From positions 1 through 14,470 of the forward strand of contig JANQDY010000184.1 of the NCBI GenBank assembly GCA_028278625.1: a stretch of 14,470 nucleotides of DNA. The letters are read 5' to 3'. Position 1 is the stretch's first letter. Every line of letters begins with the position of its first letter. The notes beneath the pieces were generated by a model, which worked only from the letters and a program-made list of their open reading frames with translations, searched no databases and was not told the DNA's origin. The position numbers and the translations under genes are program-made. This document shows, piece by piece, positions 8,285 through 14,470 of this stretch. The stretch comes from Thermodesulfobacteriota bacterium. Lineage in GTDB: Bacteria > Desulfobacterota > DSM-4660 > Desulfatiglandales > Desulfatiglandaceae.

Positions 8285-10098
8285 GGGTGGATTTTCCGTT
8301 CACGAAAATTGTGTACGGTTTGCTCTTGGTCGCCATGAAGGTGCCGTGAATCCGGACTGCTGACGGTTACCTTTCCCGATGCGTCCAGGGAAAGGATCAT
8401 GTGGGCATCCCTGATGCCGGCCGCATTGTGGGCGATCACAAAGACCGTTTTGTCCGCAATTGCACCGGGCAGGGAGTGAAGCACTGCTGCTTCCGTCTGC
8501 CGGTCCAATGCCGAAAAAGGCTCGTCCAGGATCAATACGTCCGGGTCCCGAATGAGGGCCCGGGCAATGGCAATGCGCTGCTTCTGACCTTCCGAAAGGG
8601 TGGCGCCCCGTTCTCCGATCACGGTCTTGTACCCTTCGGGCAGTTCACTGACAAAGTCATGAATGCCCGCTATTCTGGCCGCCTTCTCCATCTGGGCCGT
8701 TGTTGCATCCGGGTTCCCGTAGCAGAGGTTTTCGGCGATGGAGCCCGAAAGGAGTATGGATTCCTGGGGAACGTAGCCGAACCTCCGGCGCAGGGACCGG
8801 GTTTCAAGATTCGAGGCGGCTCTCTCGCCGAAGTAGATTTCGCCTGTTTCGGGGCGGTAAAACCGCAGCAACAGGCTCACAAGGGTTGTTTTTCCGGCGC
8901 CGCTGGGACCGACGATGGCGACCCGCTGGCCCGCTTTTACCCTGAAGTTGGCGTTTTGGAGGATATTCTTCCGTCCGTCATAGGAGAATCCGACCCCTCT
9001 GAACTCAATGTCTCCCAGGGTCCCTTTGATTTTTTCGCCGGATCCGGGTTTGTCTTCGGGTATTGTGTGAAACAGAGCCGCCACCCGCTCAAGGGACGCA
9101 CGGGAAGCCTGAAATTGAAAGTTGGTATTGGCCAGGAACTGGGCCGGGCCGTACACATAACCCAGATAGGCCTGAAAAGCCAGCAGCGATCCCACGGTCC
9201 AGTCCCCCTTGATGACCCAGTAGGATCCGAAGGCGAGCACAAAGAGCCTGCCGAGTCCCGGCATGGCCTGGATGGCGAGATTGTTGACGGAACCGACCGT
9301 CTGTTGTTCCAGGGAGATGCCGAAGGCCCGTTTGAGCCCGTCGGTCATGCGTTTGATGGTATGACCTTCCTTTGAAAAGGCCTTTACAAGGGGGACGGAA
9401 GATAGCGTCTCCTGAAAGACGCCGTTCACTTCTGAATTTCTTTCCATGGCATGATGGCTCAGCACATAGGACCGCTTGGCCAGATATCGGGCCAAAAAGA
9501 ACGTGACAGGCAGGGAAAGGGTTACGGGGGTGGCGATACGCCATTCCAAATAGAAGATGAAGATGATCCCGCCGATGAATCGGATAACCTGATTCACCAG
9601 CTGAACCAGGGTGCCCGAGAAGAACCACTGGACCCCACTTACGTCGTTCCGGATGCGGGAGACAAGGTATCCGGTCTTGATGCTGTCGAAAAAGGCCTTG
9701 GGGAGACTCAAGGTCCTTTCAAGGAGGCTTTTCTGAATATCAAGGGTGACGTCCTGCTGGAAACGGGTGAAGAAAAAACCCTGAAGCATGCCGGAGAATG
9801 TCTGACCCAGGGCCACGGCCGCCCAGAGGACAAGCACGGGGAAGAGGAGCGGAAGGTTCTTTTCCAGAAGAACCCGGTCCACCAGAAACCGGGTGATCAT
9901 GGGCTGTGGAAAGGTTAAAAGTGACGCACTCAATAAAAAAACGCCCCCCACAACCCCCATTTTCCAGTGCCTGATAATGGAGGGAAAGATCGGTTTCAGG
10001 CTTTCCCGTATGGTTTTATACTCTTGGGATCCCGCAATCCGGTCGCCGGGGAGTCCCCGGGTGAAACCCTGCTTCAGGTAAGAAAACCAGCTTCCCAT
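8281..10098 (-). CDS. Peptide-type ABC exporter (fused membrane and ATPase domains, no peptidase domain)
   Basis: 605-aa half-transporter that would work as a homodimer in the inner membrane. The membrane domain spans about residues 45-330, with hydrophobic helices around 47-63, 84-106, 165-200 and 280-320. The ATPase has Walker A GPSGAGKT (397-404), Q-loop Gln445, signature LSEGQ (501-505), Walker B VLILDEP (521-527, catalytic E526), D-loop SALD and H-loop His557. The signature carries Glu where LSGGQ has Gly. No N-terminal C39 peptidase is present, so it cannot itself cleave a leader; residues 1-40 are a short cytoplasmic lead. It starts 9 bp after the PqqD-like gene and overlaps ScmC by 4 bp. 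The weak Shine-Dalgarno fits translational coupling. Likely cargo is the modified peptide of this cassette (inference from context); a lipid or drug exporter cannot be excluded from sequence alone. Confidence 0.88.
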   Translation of the reverse strand: MGSWFSYLKQGFTRGLPGDRIAGSQEYKTIRESLKPIFPSIIRHWKMGVVGGVFLLSASLLTFPQPMITRFLVDRVLLEKNLPLLFPVLVLWAAVALGQTFSGMLQGFFFTRFQQDVTLDIQKSLLERTLSLPKAFFDSIKTGYLVSRIRNDVSGVQWFFSGTLVQLVNQVIRFIGGIIFIFYLEWRIATPVTLSLPVTFFLARYLAKRSYVLSHHAMERNSEVNGVFQETLSSVPLVKAFSKEGHTIKRMTDGLKRAFGISLEQQTVGSVNNLAIQAMPGLGRLFVLAFGSYWVIKGDWTVGSLLAFQAYLGYVYGPAQFLANTNFQFQASRASLERVAALFHTIPEDKPGSGEKIKGTLGDIEFRGVGFSYDGRKNILQNANFRVKAGQRVAIVGPSGAGKTTLVSLLLRFYRPETGEIYFGERAASNLETRSLRRRFGYVPQESILLSGSIAENLCYGNPDATTAQMEKAARIAGIHDFVSELPEGYKTVIGERGATLSEGQKQRIAIARALIRDPDVLILDEPFSALDRQTEAAVLHSLPGAIADKTVFVIAHNAAGIRDAHMILSLDASGKVTVSSPDSRHLHGDQEQTVHNFRERKIHP

Positions 10099-10107
10099 GG
10101 GTGAACG

Positions 10108-10392
10108 CTAGTTGTTTTGATAGCCCGCGAGCCCTCTGTTGGTGAGGTCTTCGATGAATTCTGAAAGATGGTCCGGCGCTTCTTCCGGAATGCCCCCCTC
10201 GCAGGCTTGGCGCAGTTTCTCCAGAATCTCCGGAATGTCGTTGTTCCCGTCCAGCAGTTTCCAGATGAATACCCCCACCGGATCGAGCCCGTAGGTCTCA
10301 CCCGTGTCCGGGTCAAAGAGCACGGCCCAGTCATCGAATTCCTCCCGCAGCACTACCAGGGGATTGGCGATTGGTTTGTTAAGGCTTGTCAT
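10108..10392 (-). CDS. scmD: PqqD-family peptide-recognition protein (ScmD-like)
   Basis: 94 aa from the chosen ATG. PqqD-type proteins bind the leader of a precursor peptide and deliver it to a radical SAM enzyme. The pattern REEFDDWAVLFDPDTGETYG, then LDPVGVFIWKLLDG, then a helix with EILEKL, is the PqqD/RRE fold signature: a two-stranded N-terminal part followed by helices. I chose the start at 10392 because AAGGAG lies 7 nt upstream; an ATG 7 codons earlier (10413) has no ribosome binding site. It is the first gene of the leftward unit ScmD, ABC exporter, ScmC. The upstream gap holds weak minus-strand promoter candidates (for example TTGGAT, 18 nt, TATAAC), not convincing enough to list separately. 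Confidence 0.85.
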   Translation of the reverse strand: MTSLNKPIANPLVVLREEFDDWAVLFDPDTGETYGLDPVGVFIWKLLDGNNDIPEILEKLRQACEGGIPEEAPDHLSEFIEDLTNRGLAGYQNN

Positions 10393-10492
10393 AGGTTCTC
10401 CTTCGAGTTGCATGTCATCATTGCCGCACAGTTATAAAATGAGGCCGAATGATAATCCAAAACATGTGGGAAATCAAACCCTAAAACGGTGT

Positions 10493-10521
10493 TTGCCATT
10501 TTTAAAAAAGGCCCCTATACT
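10493..10521 (+). promoter_or_regulatory. Predicted sigma70-type promoter for the signal peptidase and peptide genes
   Basis: TTGCCA (10493-10498), a 17-nt spacer rich in T then A, and TATACT (10516-10521) form a good -35/-10 pair. Transcription would begin near 10528, about 76 nt before the ATG at 10604. It lies in the divergent gap of about 210 bp between ScmD and the S26-type peptidase gene. Confidence 0.5.
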
Positions 10522-10603
10522 GCCGCCCGAGTGATATGGCTGTCCGCAACATCGATTCCCAAACTTCCCCGGAGACGAATAAGAACGTCGAGGGACGACT
10601 GAA

Positions 10604-11230
10604 ATGGCGGATTTTAGAAGCACATACAGCACCTGCATAGGCCCCAGTATGTACCCGACCCTGAGGCCGGGGGACGGTATCCAAATTGCCGGCTATCAGA
10701 AAATGGACGAAATGCGGGTGGGAGATGTCATCGTCTATCCCCATCCCACAAAGCCCACGGACGTGGTGCATCGCATCGTCGAAATCGGACCCGGATGGGT
10801 GCGCACCCGTGGGGACAATAACAACAGCGTGGATCCCTACACGGTCATTTACCGGGACATCGCGGGGAAAGTCGTTTCGGTCAAACGAAAAACTCGGCTC
10901 ATCCCCATAAGGGGGGGGAGAATCGGGTATTTTGTTCACAAAGTCGGACTGCTGAGACGCTTTTTTCTCGATAACGGTTCAACTCCCATCAAAGCCGTTT
11001 CAAAGGTGATTGTGAATTCCGGCATATCCAATGTTTTCAATCCCTTTATGAAGACCAAGGTGCTTCAGATACGGCGAGGGAACGAAATGGAATGGATCCT
11101 CATGGTGGGAAAACGGGCCGCCGGAAGACGGTCTGCCGAATCCGAAAATTGGCGGATCCGGTTTCCCTACAAGTACTTCATCAGCCGTAGGTTTCTCTCC
11201 CGCGCCATAAGCAGATCAAAGGAAGAATGA
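10604..11230 (+). CDS. S26-type (SipW/archaeal-like) signal peptidase lacking a membrane anchor
   Basis: 208 aa. GPSMYPTL (13-20) contains the nucleophile Ser15. DVVHRI places His56 where the bacterial Lys/His general base sits, the Ser/His form typical of SipW and archaeal/eukaryotic enzymes. TRGDNNNSVDP (68-78) is the conserved GDNN-x-x-D block. I see no hydrophobic N-terminal or C-terminal membrane helix, which is unusual because family members are normally anchored. Residues 110-208 are basic and not recognised. The gene is joined to the small peptide gene by an ATGATG junction (stop at 11228-11230), so protease and peptide are made together. That suggests it removes the peptide leader or processes the core, acting in the cytosol (inference). 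Start chosen at ATG 10604 with AGGGA 8 nt upstream; no other start lies in frame before the stop at 10580. Confidence 0.8.
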   Translation: MADFRSTYSTCIGPSMYPTLRPGDGIQIAGYQKMDEMRVGDVIVYPHPTKPTDVVHRIVEIGPGWVRTRGDNNNSVDPYTVIYRDIAGKVVSVKRKTRLIPIRGGRIGYFVHKVGLLRRFFLDNGSTPIKAVSKVIVNSGISNVFNPFMKTKVLQIRRGNEMEWILMVGKRAAGRRSAESENWRIRFPYKYFISRRFLSRAISRSKEE

Positions 11231-11442
11231 TGGAATATCAAGCCCCCAAACTCTATCGGGTATTTCCCCTGGATCTCAAGGAAGCCGCCTGCATGGCGGG
11301 TAACACGGCAACCAACGCACCGGCATGCGACGTGGGGCCTGAGGCGGTGGGTGGGTGCGCGTCAGGGGCCGCGGCTTCCGGGCAGTGCCGTTCAGGGGCC
11401 GCAGCGGGGATAAAGTGCCAGAACGGCGCAGGATTCGATTAG
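11230..11442 (+). CDS. Candidate precursor peptide with five CxxG repeats
   Basis: 70 aa, unrecognised family. Residues 1-15 (MEYQAPKLYRVFPLD) form a leader-like segment. The rest is Gly/Ala/Cys-rich with Cys at 21, 33, 43, 53 and 63, each in CxxG (CMAG, CDVG, CASG, CRSG, CQNG), spaced 12, 10, 10 and 10. No signal peptide or membrane segment. I chose the second of two adjacent ATGs: AGGA lies 6 nt before it but only 3 nt before the first (11227), and this start aligns with the other peptide's MKY. The gene is coupled to the S26-type peptidase gene, and its stop codon overlaps the stop of the convergent radical SAM gene. The shared leader pattern and CxxG period with the peptide at 14156 suggest both are substrates of the neighbouring radical SAM enzymes, for example for Cys-based crosslinks or other changes at CxxG. 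A structural or metal-binding peptide is possible. Confidence 0.78.
   Translation: MEYQAPKLYRVFPLDLKEAACMAGNTATNAPACDVGPEAVGGCASGAAASGQCRSGAAAGIKCQNGAGFD
11356..11418 (+). repeat. Tandem 30-nt repeat inside the peptide gene
   Basis: Units starting at 11356, 11386 and 11416 each begin TGC (Cys), one per 10 codons. The first two share the 11-nt string TCAGGGGCCGC (11362-11372 and 11392-11402) and are identical at about 18 of 30 positions; the third is only a partial, diverged unit. This indicates the CxxG core has grown by duplication of a 10-codon unit. Confidence 0.7.
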
Positions 11443-12548
11443 GTGGGAATGAGACGGGTTTCGGGAAAGAGACCCTCTATCAAGGCCGCCTCGCAGAACC
11501 AGAAGGGGGCCCACAGATCCCTGCTTCGGTAGTAGTTCTGTGCAATACAGCTCCCCAAGCATCGGGCTTTCATGACACACTTTCCGCATACCCCCTCCAA
11601 GCGTCCGGGAATACCCTCTCGAATGGCCTTAAGAATGGGGTTTTTTTCCCACACATCCTTTAAAGGGTCTCGGTCCGCCTCGCCGAAGACAAGTTCAGGT
11701 ACCGTTTCTCCGATGCCGCAAAGGGCGTAGGAGCCGTTCGCCAGAACTCCCAGGATGCCGAAGATGCCGCAAATGCCGCATCCGTCACCGGTTTCGTCGA
11801 AAATCCGGCTCAAAGGGCGGAATGCCGGCGGATGGCCGAAATAAAGCGGAATGCCGGCTTTTCCGGCCAGTTCCGTTTCCACCCAGCGTCCCAATTCCAC
11901 CAGGGTGCGAATGGACAGGGCTTCTCCGGTATCGTGCATTCGCTCTCCCCTGGCCGTGGGCTGCAGCACATTGAATTTGACCGACCCGGCTCCCAGGGAT
12001 TTGGCCCACATGACCAGGGGTTCCATTTCCTCCCTGTTCCGCTCCATGAGGGTCATGATGACCTGGGGATTGATCCCGTTATCCACCAGGCACCGGATGC
12101 CGGAGACGGCCTTGCCGTGACAGCCGGGCACGCCCCGTACCCATTCGTGTATTTCAGAGCTCTCGCCGTCAAGGCTCACGGATACAAAGGGGTTCCCGCA
12201 GGCCTTGATCTTTTGTGCCAATTGAGGGGTTACGGCCACTCCGTTGGTCTCCAGGGTGAGACCCAGCTCACGATCCCGGATATCCTCCAGGAGCCGGGCA
12301 ATATCCGGGTGAATCAAGGGTTCTCCGCCCGTGAGCTTGACACCTGAAAGCCCCAAGGGTTTTGCCTGATCCAAAATCGATCGGAAAAGCCCGGCATCGA
12401 GGGCCGGGCCCGCTTTTCCGTCTCCCTGGAACCTGGGCTGAATCCAGCAGTGGCGGCATTTGAGGTTGCATCCCTCGGTGAGGTAGAAGTAGATCTGATT
12501 CAAAGGGCAGGGTGTTTTTTCGGGTTTTGCTTCAACAGTACTGTTCAT
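11439..12548 (-). CDS. scmF: Radical SAM/SPASM peptide-modifying enzyme (ScmF-like)
   Basis: 369 aa. Cys27-x3-Cys31-x2-Cys34 (EGCNLKCRHCW) binds the radical SAM [4Fe-4S] cluster. LTGGEP (72-77) is the SAM-binding GGE motif and LETNG (99-103) follows as usual. The SPASM region at about 257-352 has Cys257, 260, 277, 321, 324, 330, 334 and 352, enough for two auxiliary clusters, as in PqqE-type enzymes that act on ribosomal peptides. It lies 53 bp downstream of the other radical SAM gene in the same direction, so the two are probably co-transcribed. The Shine-Dalgarno is weak. Its stop (11439-11441) overlaps the stop of the convergent peptide gene. Assignment to the SynChlorMet family, and the E/F letters in particular, are from memory. 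The reaction is unknown; modification of the CxxG peptides is inferred from location. Confidence 0.85.
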   Translation of the reverse strand: MNSTVEAKPEKTPCPLNQIYFYLTEGCNLKCRHCWIQPRFQGDGKAGPALDAGLFRSILDQAKPLGLSGVKLTGGEPLIHPDIARLLEDIRDRELGLTLETNGVAVTPQLAQKIKACGNPFVSVSLDGESSEIHEWVRGVPGCHGKAVSGIRCLVDNGINPQVIMTLMERNREEMEPLVMWAKSLGAGSVKFNVLQPTARGERMHDTGEALSIRTLVELGRWVETELAGKAGIPLYFGHPPAFRPLSRIFDETGDGCGICGIFGILGVLANGSYALCGIGETVPELVFGEADRDPLKDVWEKNPILKAIREGIPGRLEGVCGKCVMKARCLGSCIAQNYYRSRDLWAPFWFCEAALIEGLFPETRLIPT

Positions 12549-12601
12549 GATCTTCTGTTTGATCCGGTCTTGTTAGTGTTTTTGATGATGAAAGGTTCCT
12601 A

Positions 12602-13747
12602 TCAGCATGTTGCATGGGCGCCAGAGGTTCCCGATGGCATGTTCGGCAACCGGCCCCCTTCAGCGAGAAACCGTTTCAGGCAGGCATCCGGGCTGGGCTG
12701 GTAAGGGTCGTCCAACAGGGTGCCTGCCAGTGCGGGGCAGTTCCCCGTACAATAGTTGCGATAGACACAGTCCCGGCAATAGGGGAAATCGGAGAGGGGA
12801 ATGCGGGTACGGTTCCGGAAACGGTTGAGTTCGGGATGGTTTTGCCAGACCTCGCGCAAATCGTCACGGTTGATTCTCCCGAGAACCATGTCCGGGATCA
12901 TGGCACAGGGAATCATAACGCCGTCGGCCCTGACGGCCATCTTTGTCATGAAACCGCTGCAGCCGGTCAGGAAACCGTGGCCCGGAAGGCTCTTAAGACC
13001 GTCTTTCCTTGCCGCTTCCATCTCGGTCCATTTCCTGCCCTCGGCCAAGGGGCCCGCCAGTGCGCTGATGCGGCCGTCGTACTTTTGGGTCAGCCCAAGG
13101 AGGGTTTCCATGGCCAGGCTCCGTTCCTGGGTGGTCAAACGGACCTGCTCCGCGTTCTGCCTGCAAAGGCCGAAATGGGAGGCCGCATTGGTGGAAAACA
13201 TGGGCAGACCGATGTCTTCCAGCAGGAGTTCCGAAACCGCTTCCAGATCTTGAACGTTCTTGCGGTGAATGGTCACCCGTACCGTTGCGGGAAGACCGTG
13301 TTTCATGAGGTGCTTTAGGCCTGCGACGGCCCGGTAAAAGCTCCCTTTTCCGCGAAAGGCATCGTGGGTGGCCTCCACGGACCCGTCGATGGAGACCTGA
13401 ATCGAGCTGCATCTCCCAGTGGCGGCCAGGAAGGCGGCCATTTCATCGGTGATAAGGGTGCCGTTGCTCAGAATGGAAAAGCGCATGCGGTTTTTGACGA
13501 TCCCTTCCACCAACTCCCTGAAATCCTCGCGAATGAACGGTTCCCCCCCCTGGAGGCAGACATCCATGACGGCGCACCGCCCCAATTCTTCGAAGAACCG
13601 CAGCCACTCTTGGGTGGAAAGGTCATGGTCCACATCTCCCTTGCTTGTAAAGTGGCTGCAGTAGCGGCACCGCAGGTTGCATTGGTTGGTGATTTCGATA
13701 TCCAGGGATTGGGGGGTTTTCATCAATTTCATGGGATGGTCGCTCAC
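12602..13747 (-). CDS. scmE: Radical SAM/SPASM peptide-modifying enzyme (ScmE-like)
   Basis: 381 aa. Cys23-x3-Cys27-x2-Cys30 (NQCNLRCRYC) is the radical SAM cluster site. CLQGGEP (64-70) is the SAM-binding motif, with LSNGT (93-97) and VSIDG (118-122) as expected. The SPASM region has Cys263, 281, 324, 327, 333, 337 and 356, with GVMIPC and GRINRDDLREVW typical of PqqE-like proteins. The protein ends in a Cys, an ordinary tail otherwise. The start given is GTG at 13747; ATGs at 13732 and 13723 are alternatives and none has a strong ribosome binding site. It is first of a two-gene unit with the other radical SAM gene and divergent from the peptide at 14156 across an AT-rich gap. The two enzymes are clearly different in sequence, so they may perform different steps on the same peptides (inference). 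Confidence 0.86.
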   Translation of the reverse strand: MSDHPMKLMKTPQSLDIEITNQCNLRCRYCSHFTSKGDVDHDLSTQEWLRFFEELGRCAVMDVCLQGGEPFIREDFRELVEGIVKNRMRFSILSNGTLITDEMAAFLAATGRCSSIQVSIDGSVEATHDAFRGKGSFYRAVAGLKHLMKHGLPATVRVTIHRKNVQDLEAVSELLLEDIGLPMFSTNAASHFGLCRQNAEQVRLTTQERSLAMETLLGLTQKYDGRISALAGPLAEGRKWTEMEAARKDGLKSLPGHGFLTGCSGFMTKMAVRADGVMIPCAMIPDMVLGRINRDDLREVWQNHPELNRFRNRTRIPLSDFPYCRDCVYRNYCTGNCPALAGTLLDDPYQPSPDACLKRFLAEGGRLPNMPSGTSGAHATC

Positions 13748-14155
13748 TGTGATTCCGATTATGGCTCAGGCTGTCGCGGCAATACTCGCCCGGATCGTGG
13801 TGACAAGTCAAGACAAAATTCCTCTTTTTTCGCACAAGGGAAACTTGCCACCTTTTCGAACATTTATAGCGAAAAACCACAGATATTAATAATAGAAACT
13901 TGCTTTGTTGCTTGTGGATTTACAGGAATCTGGTGTTTTAATCTGCTTGCTCGATTCATCGCAACACATTAAATATTATGTATATTGATGATGCAGCATT
14001 AAAATTGTTGTAAAATAATGTCATAATTTCATTGACTCCTGTTGCATATTGATTTAGTAGAGGTCAATCGGAAAATCGATTTAGTAAAGATAAATCAAAA
14101 GTAAAACCGGCTTCAACACCAGACAGCCATTGGACGTGGGACAGGAGGATACCCA
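13748..14155. other. AT-rich divergent intergenic region
   Basis: This 408-bp gap separates the divergent ScmE gene and the six-CxxG peptide gene. Bases 13861-14100 are about 30% GC by my count (71 of 240), far below the surrounding genes. It contains the two dyad repeats listed separately and a TTGACT at 14032-14037 without a good -10. A minus-strand TATAAA near 13865 lacks a clear -35. No gene is recognisable; short frames crossing it are extensions of antisense to ScmE. It probably holds promoters for both directions. Confidence 0.6.
14051..14096. promoter_or_regulatory. Pair of operator-like dyads in direct repeat
   Basis: GATTTA-N7-TAAATC at 14078-14096 is a perfect 6-bp inverted repeat; GATTTA-N7-TCAATC at 14051-14069 is a near-copy. 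With flanks, the two 22-nt copies (14048-14069 and 14075-14096) match at 18 of 22 positions and are offset by 27 bp. This looks like a double binding site for a dimeric regulator, ending about 60 bp before the peptide ATG at 14156. No regulator gene is visible in the window. Confidence 0.5.
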
Positions 14156-14404
14156 ATGAAATACGAACGCCCCAGAGTGAGACCCCTTAACAGCAAGTCC
14201 GCCAGCGGCTATTGCGGCACGGGGACCGGCGCGGCCTCTGACGGCTGCACCGCAGGTCCGGCCGTGGCCACCTACTGCGCCGCAGGGACGACCGCGGCAC
14301 CCAGTTCCTGCACTGACGGTCTAAACGCCAGCGGTTGTGCAATCGGAACGGTTGCCACCACGGTCTGGCCCACCCGTTGCGTGACCGGAAACGCGCCTGC
14401 ATAA
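14156..14404 (+). CDS. Candidate precursor peptide with six CxxG repeats
   Basis: 82 aa, unrecognised family (possibly the ScmA-type small protein). A textbook AGGAGG (14143-14148) lies 7 nt before the ATG, implying strong translation. Residues 1-18 are a basic leader-like segment (MKYERPRVRPLN). The remainder is Gly/Ala/Thr/Ser-rich with Cys at 20, 31, 41, 52, 61 and 75, each in CxxG (CGTG, CTAG, CAAG, CTDG, CAIG, CVTG), spaced 11, 10, 11, 9 and 14. No signal peptide or membrane helix. It shares both the leader pattern and the CxxG period with the peptide at 11230, and lies divergently beside the ScmE gene, so I infer it is a substrate of the radical SAM enzymes and leaves through the ABC exporter. 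The ends of the core and the cleavage site cannot be read from sequence. It could instead be a secreted structural or metal-binding peptide. Confidence 0.82.
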   Translation: MKYERPRVRPLNSKSASGYCGTGTGAASDGCTAGPAVATYCAAGTTAAPSSCTDGLNASGCAIGTVATTVWPTRCVTGNAPA

Positions 14405-14470
14405 AAACCGGTCGAACCCCGCCATCTTTCACACATTAGGCTTTCTTCCTTTCTTCTCCCTCTGGGTGTT

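Noticed and set aside
8401..9375. 324-codon open frame on the plus strand
   Set aside because: It lies wholly antisense to the ABC exporter, whose Walker, signature and H-loop motifs are intact; the translation has no recognisable domain and is a high-GC shadow frame.
10502..10939. 145-codon minus-strand frame opposite the signal peptidase
   Set aside because: Antisense to the catalytic Ser/His region of a recognisable S26-type protein and crosses its promoter; no domain seen.
11356..11442. Spaced repeats considered as a CRISPR-like or intergenic repeat array
   Set aside because: The 30-nt period is in codon frame, units are diverged and adjacent without spacers, and they encode the CxxG core.
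14032..14060. TTGACT as a -35 for the peptide gene
   Set aside because: At 16-18 nt downstream only TTAGTA or TAGTAG-like strings occur, poor -10 matches; left as a possibility only.

Overview
The window looks like a chromosomal segment of an anaerobic, diderm deltaproteobacterium (Desulfobacterota: sulfate reducer or syntroph). This is inferred from a PlsB acyltransferase and an outer-membrane polysaccharide export protein (diderm envelope), and from a gene set matching, from memory, the SynChlorMet (Scm) peptide-modification cassette described in organisms such as Syntrophobacter, strain NaphS2, Chlorobium and Methanocella. Genes are close-packed and fairly GC-rich. The one conspicuous exception is a block of about 30% GC just before the last gene.

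Layout. (1) 1-3723, minus strand: plsB (glycerol-3-phosphate acyltransferase) followed 20 bp later by a secreted Bacillus-type phosphatidylinositol phospholipase C with an FG-GAP/VCBS-like tail; the phospholipase runs off the left edge. (2) 3724-7361, plus strand: a predicted sigma70-type promoter, an unusually long OPX/Wza-type polysaccharide export protein with six SLBB-like repeats, and a Wzz-type chain-length protein. (3) 7385-14404: a radical-SAM peptide (RiPP-like) cassette. Leftward genes are a PqqD-like recognition protein (ScmD), an ABC exporter and an HPr-kinase-like P-loop protein (ScmC). A rightward pair begins at a divergent promoter: a membrane-segment-free S26-type signal peptidase and a small Cys/Gly/Ala-rich peptide, joined by an ATGA-type junction. 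Next come two leftward radical SAM/SPASM genes (ScmE then ScmF). A second small Cys/Gly/Ala-rich peptide lies divergently upstream of ScmE, behind the AT-rich block, which carries two operator-like dyads.

The central observation is that the two small peptides share a short leader-like N-terminus (MxY[E/Q]xP...PL) and repeat the motif CxxG about every 10 residues, six times in one and five times in the other. They are strong candidates for the substrates of the two radical SAM enzymes. A working model, which is inference: PqqD-like ScmD binds the leader, ScmE and ScmF modify the CxxG units, the S26-type protease removes the leader, the ABC exporter (no C39 peptidase domain) exports the product, and HPrK-like ScmC phosphorylates the peptide or a partner.

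No rRNA, tRNA, CRISPR array, insertion sequence or convincing rho-independent terminator was seen. The last 66 bases (14405-14470) after the second peptide hold nothing I can identify. Family names are from recognition of motifs and remembered relatives; no database search was run.
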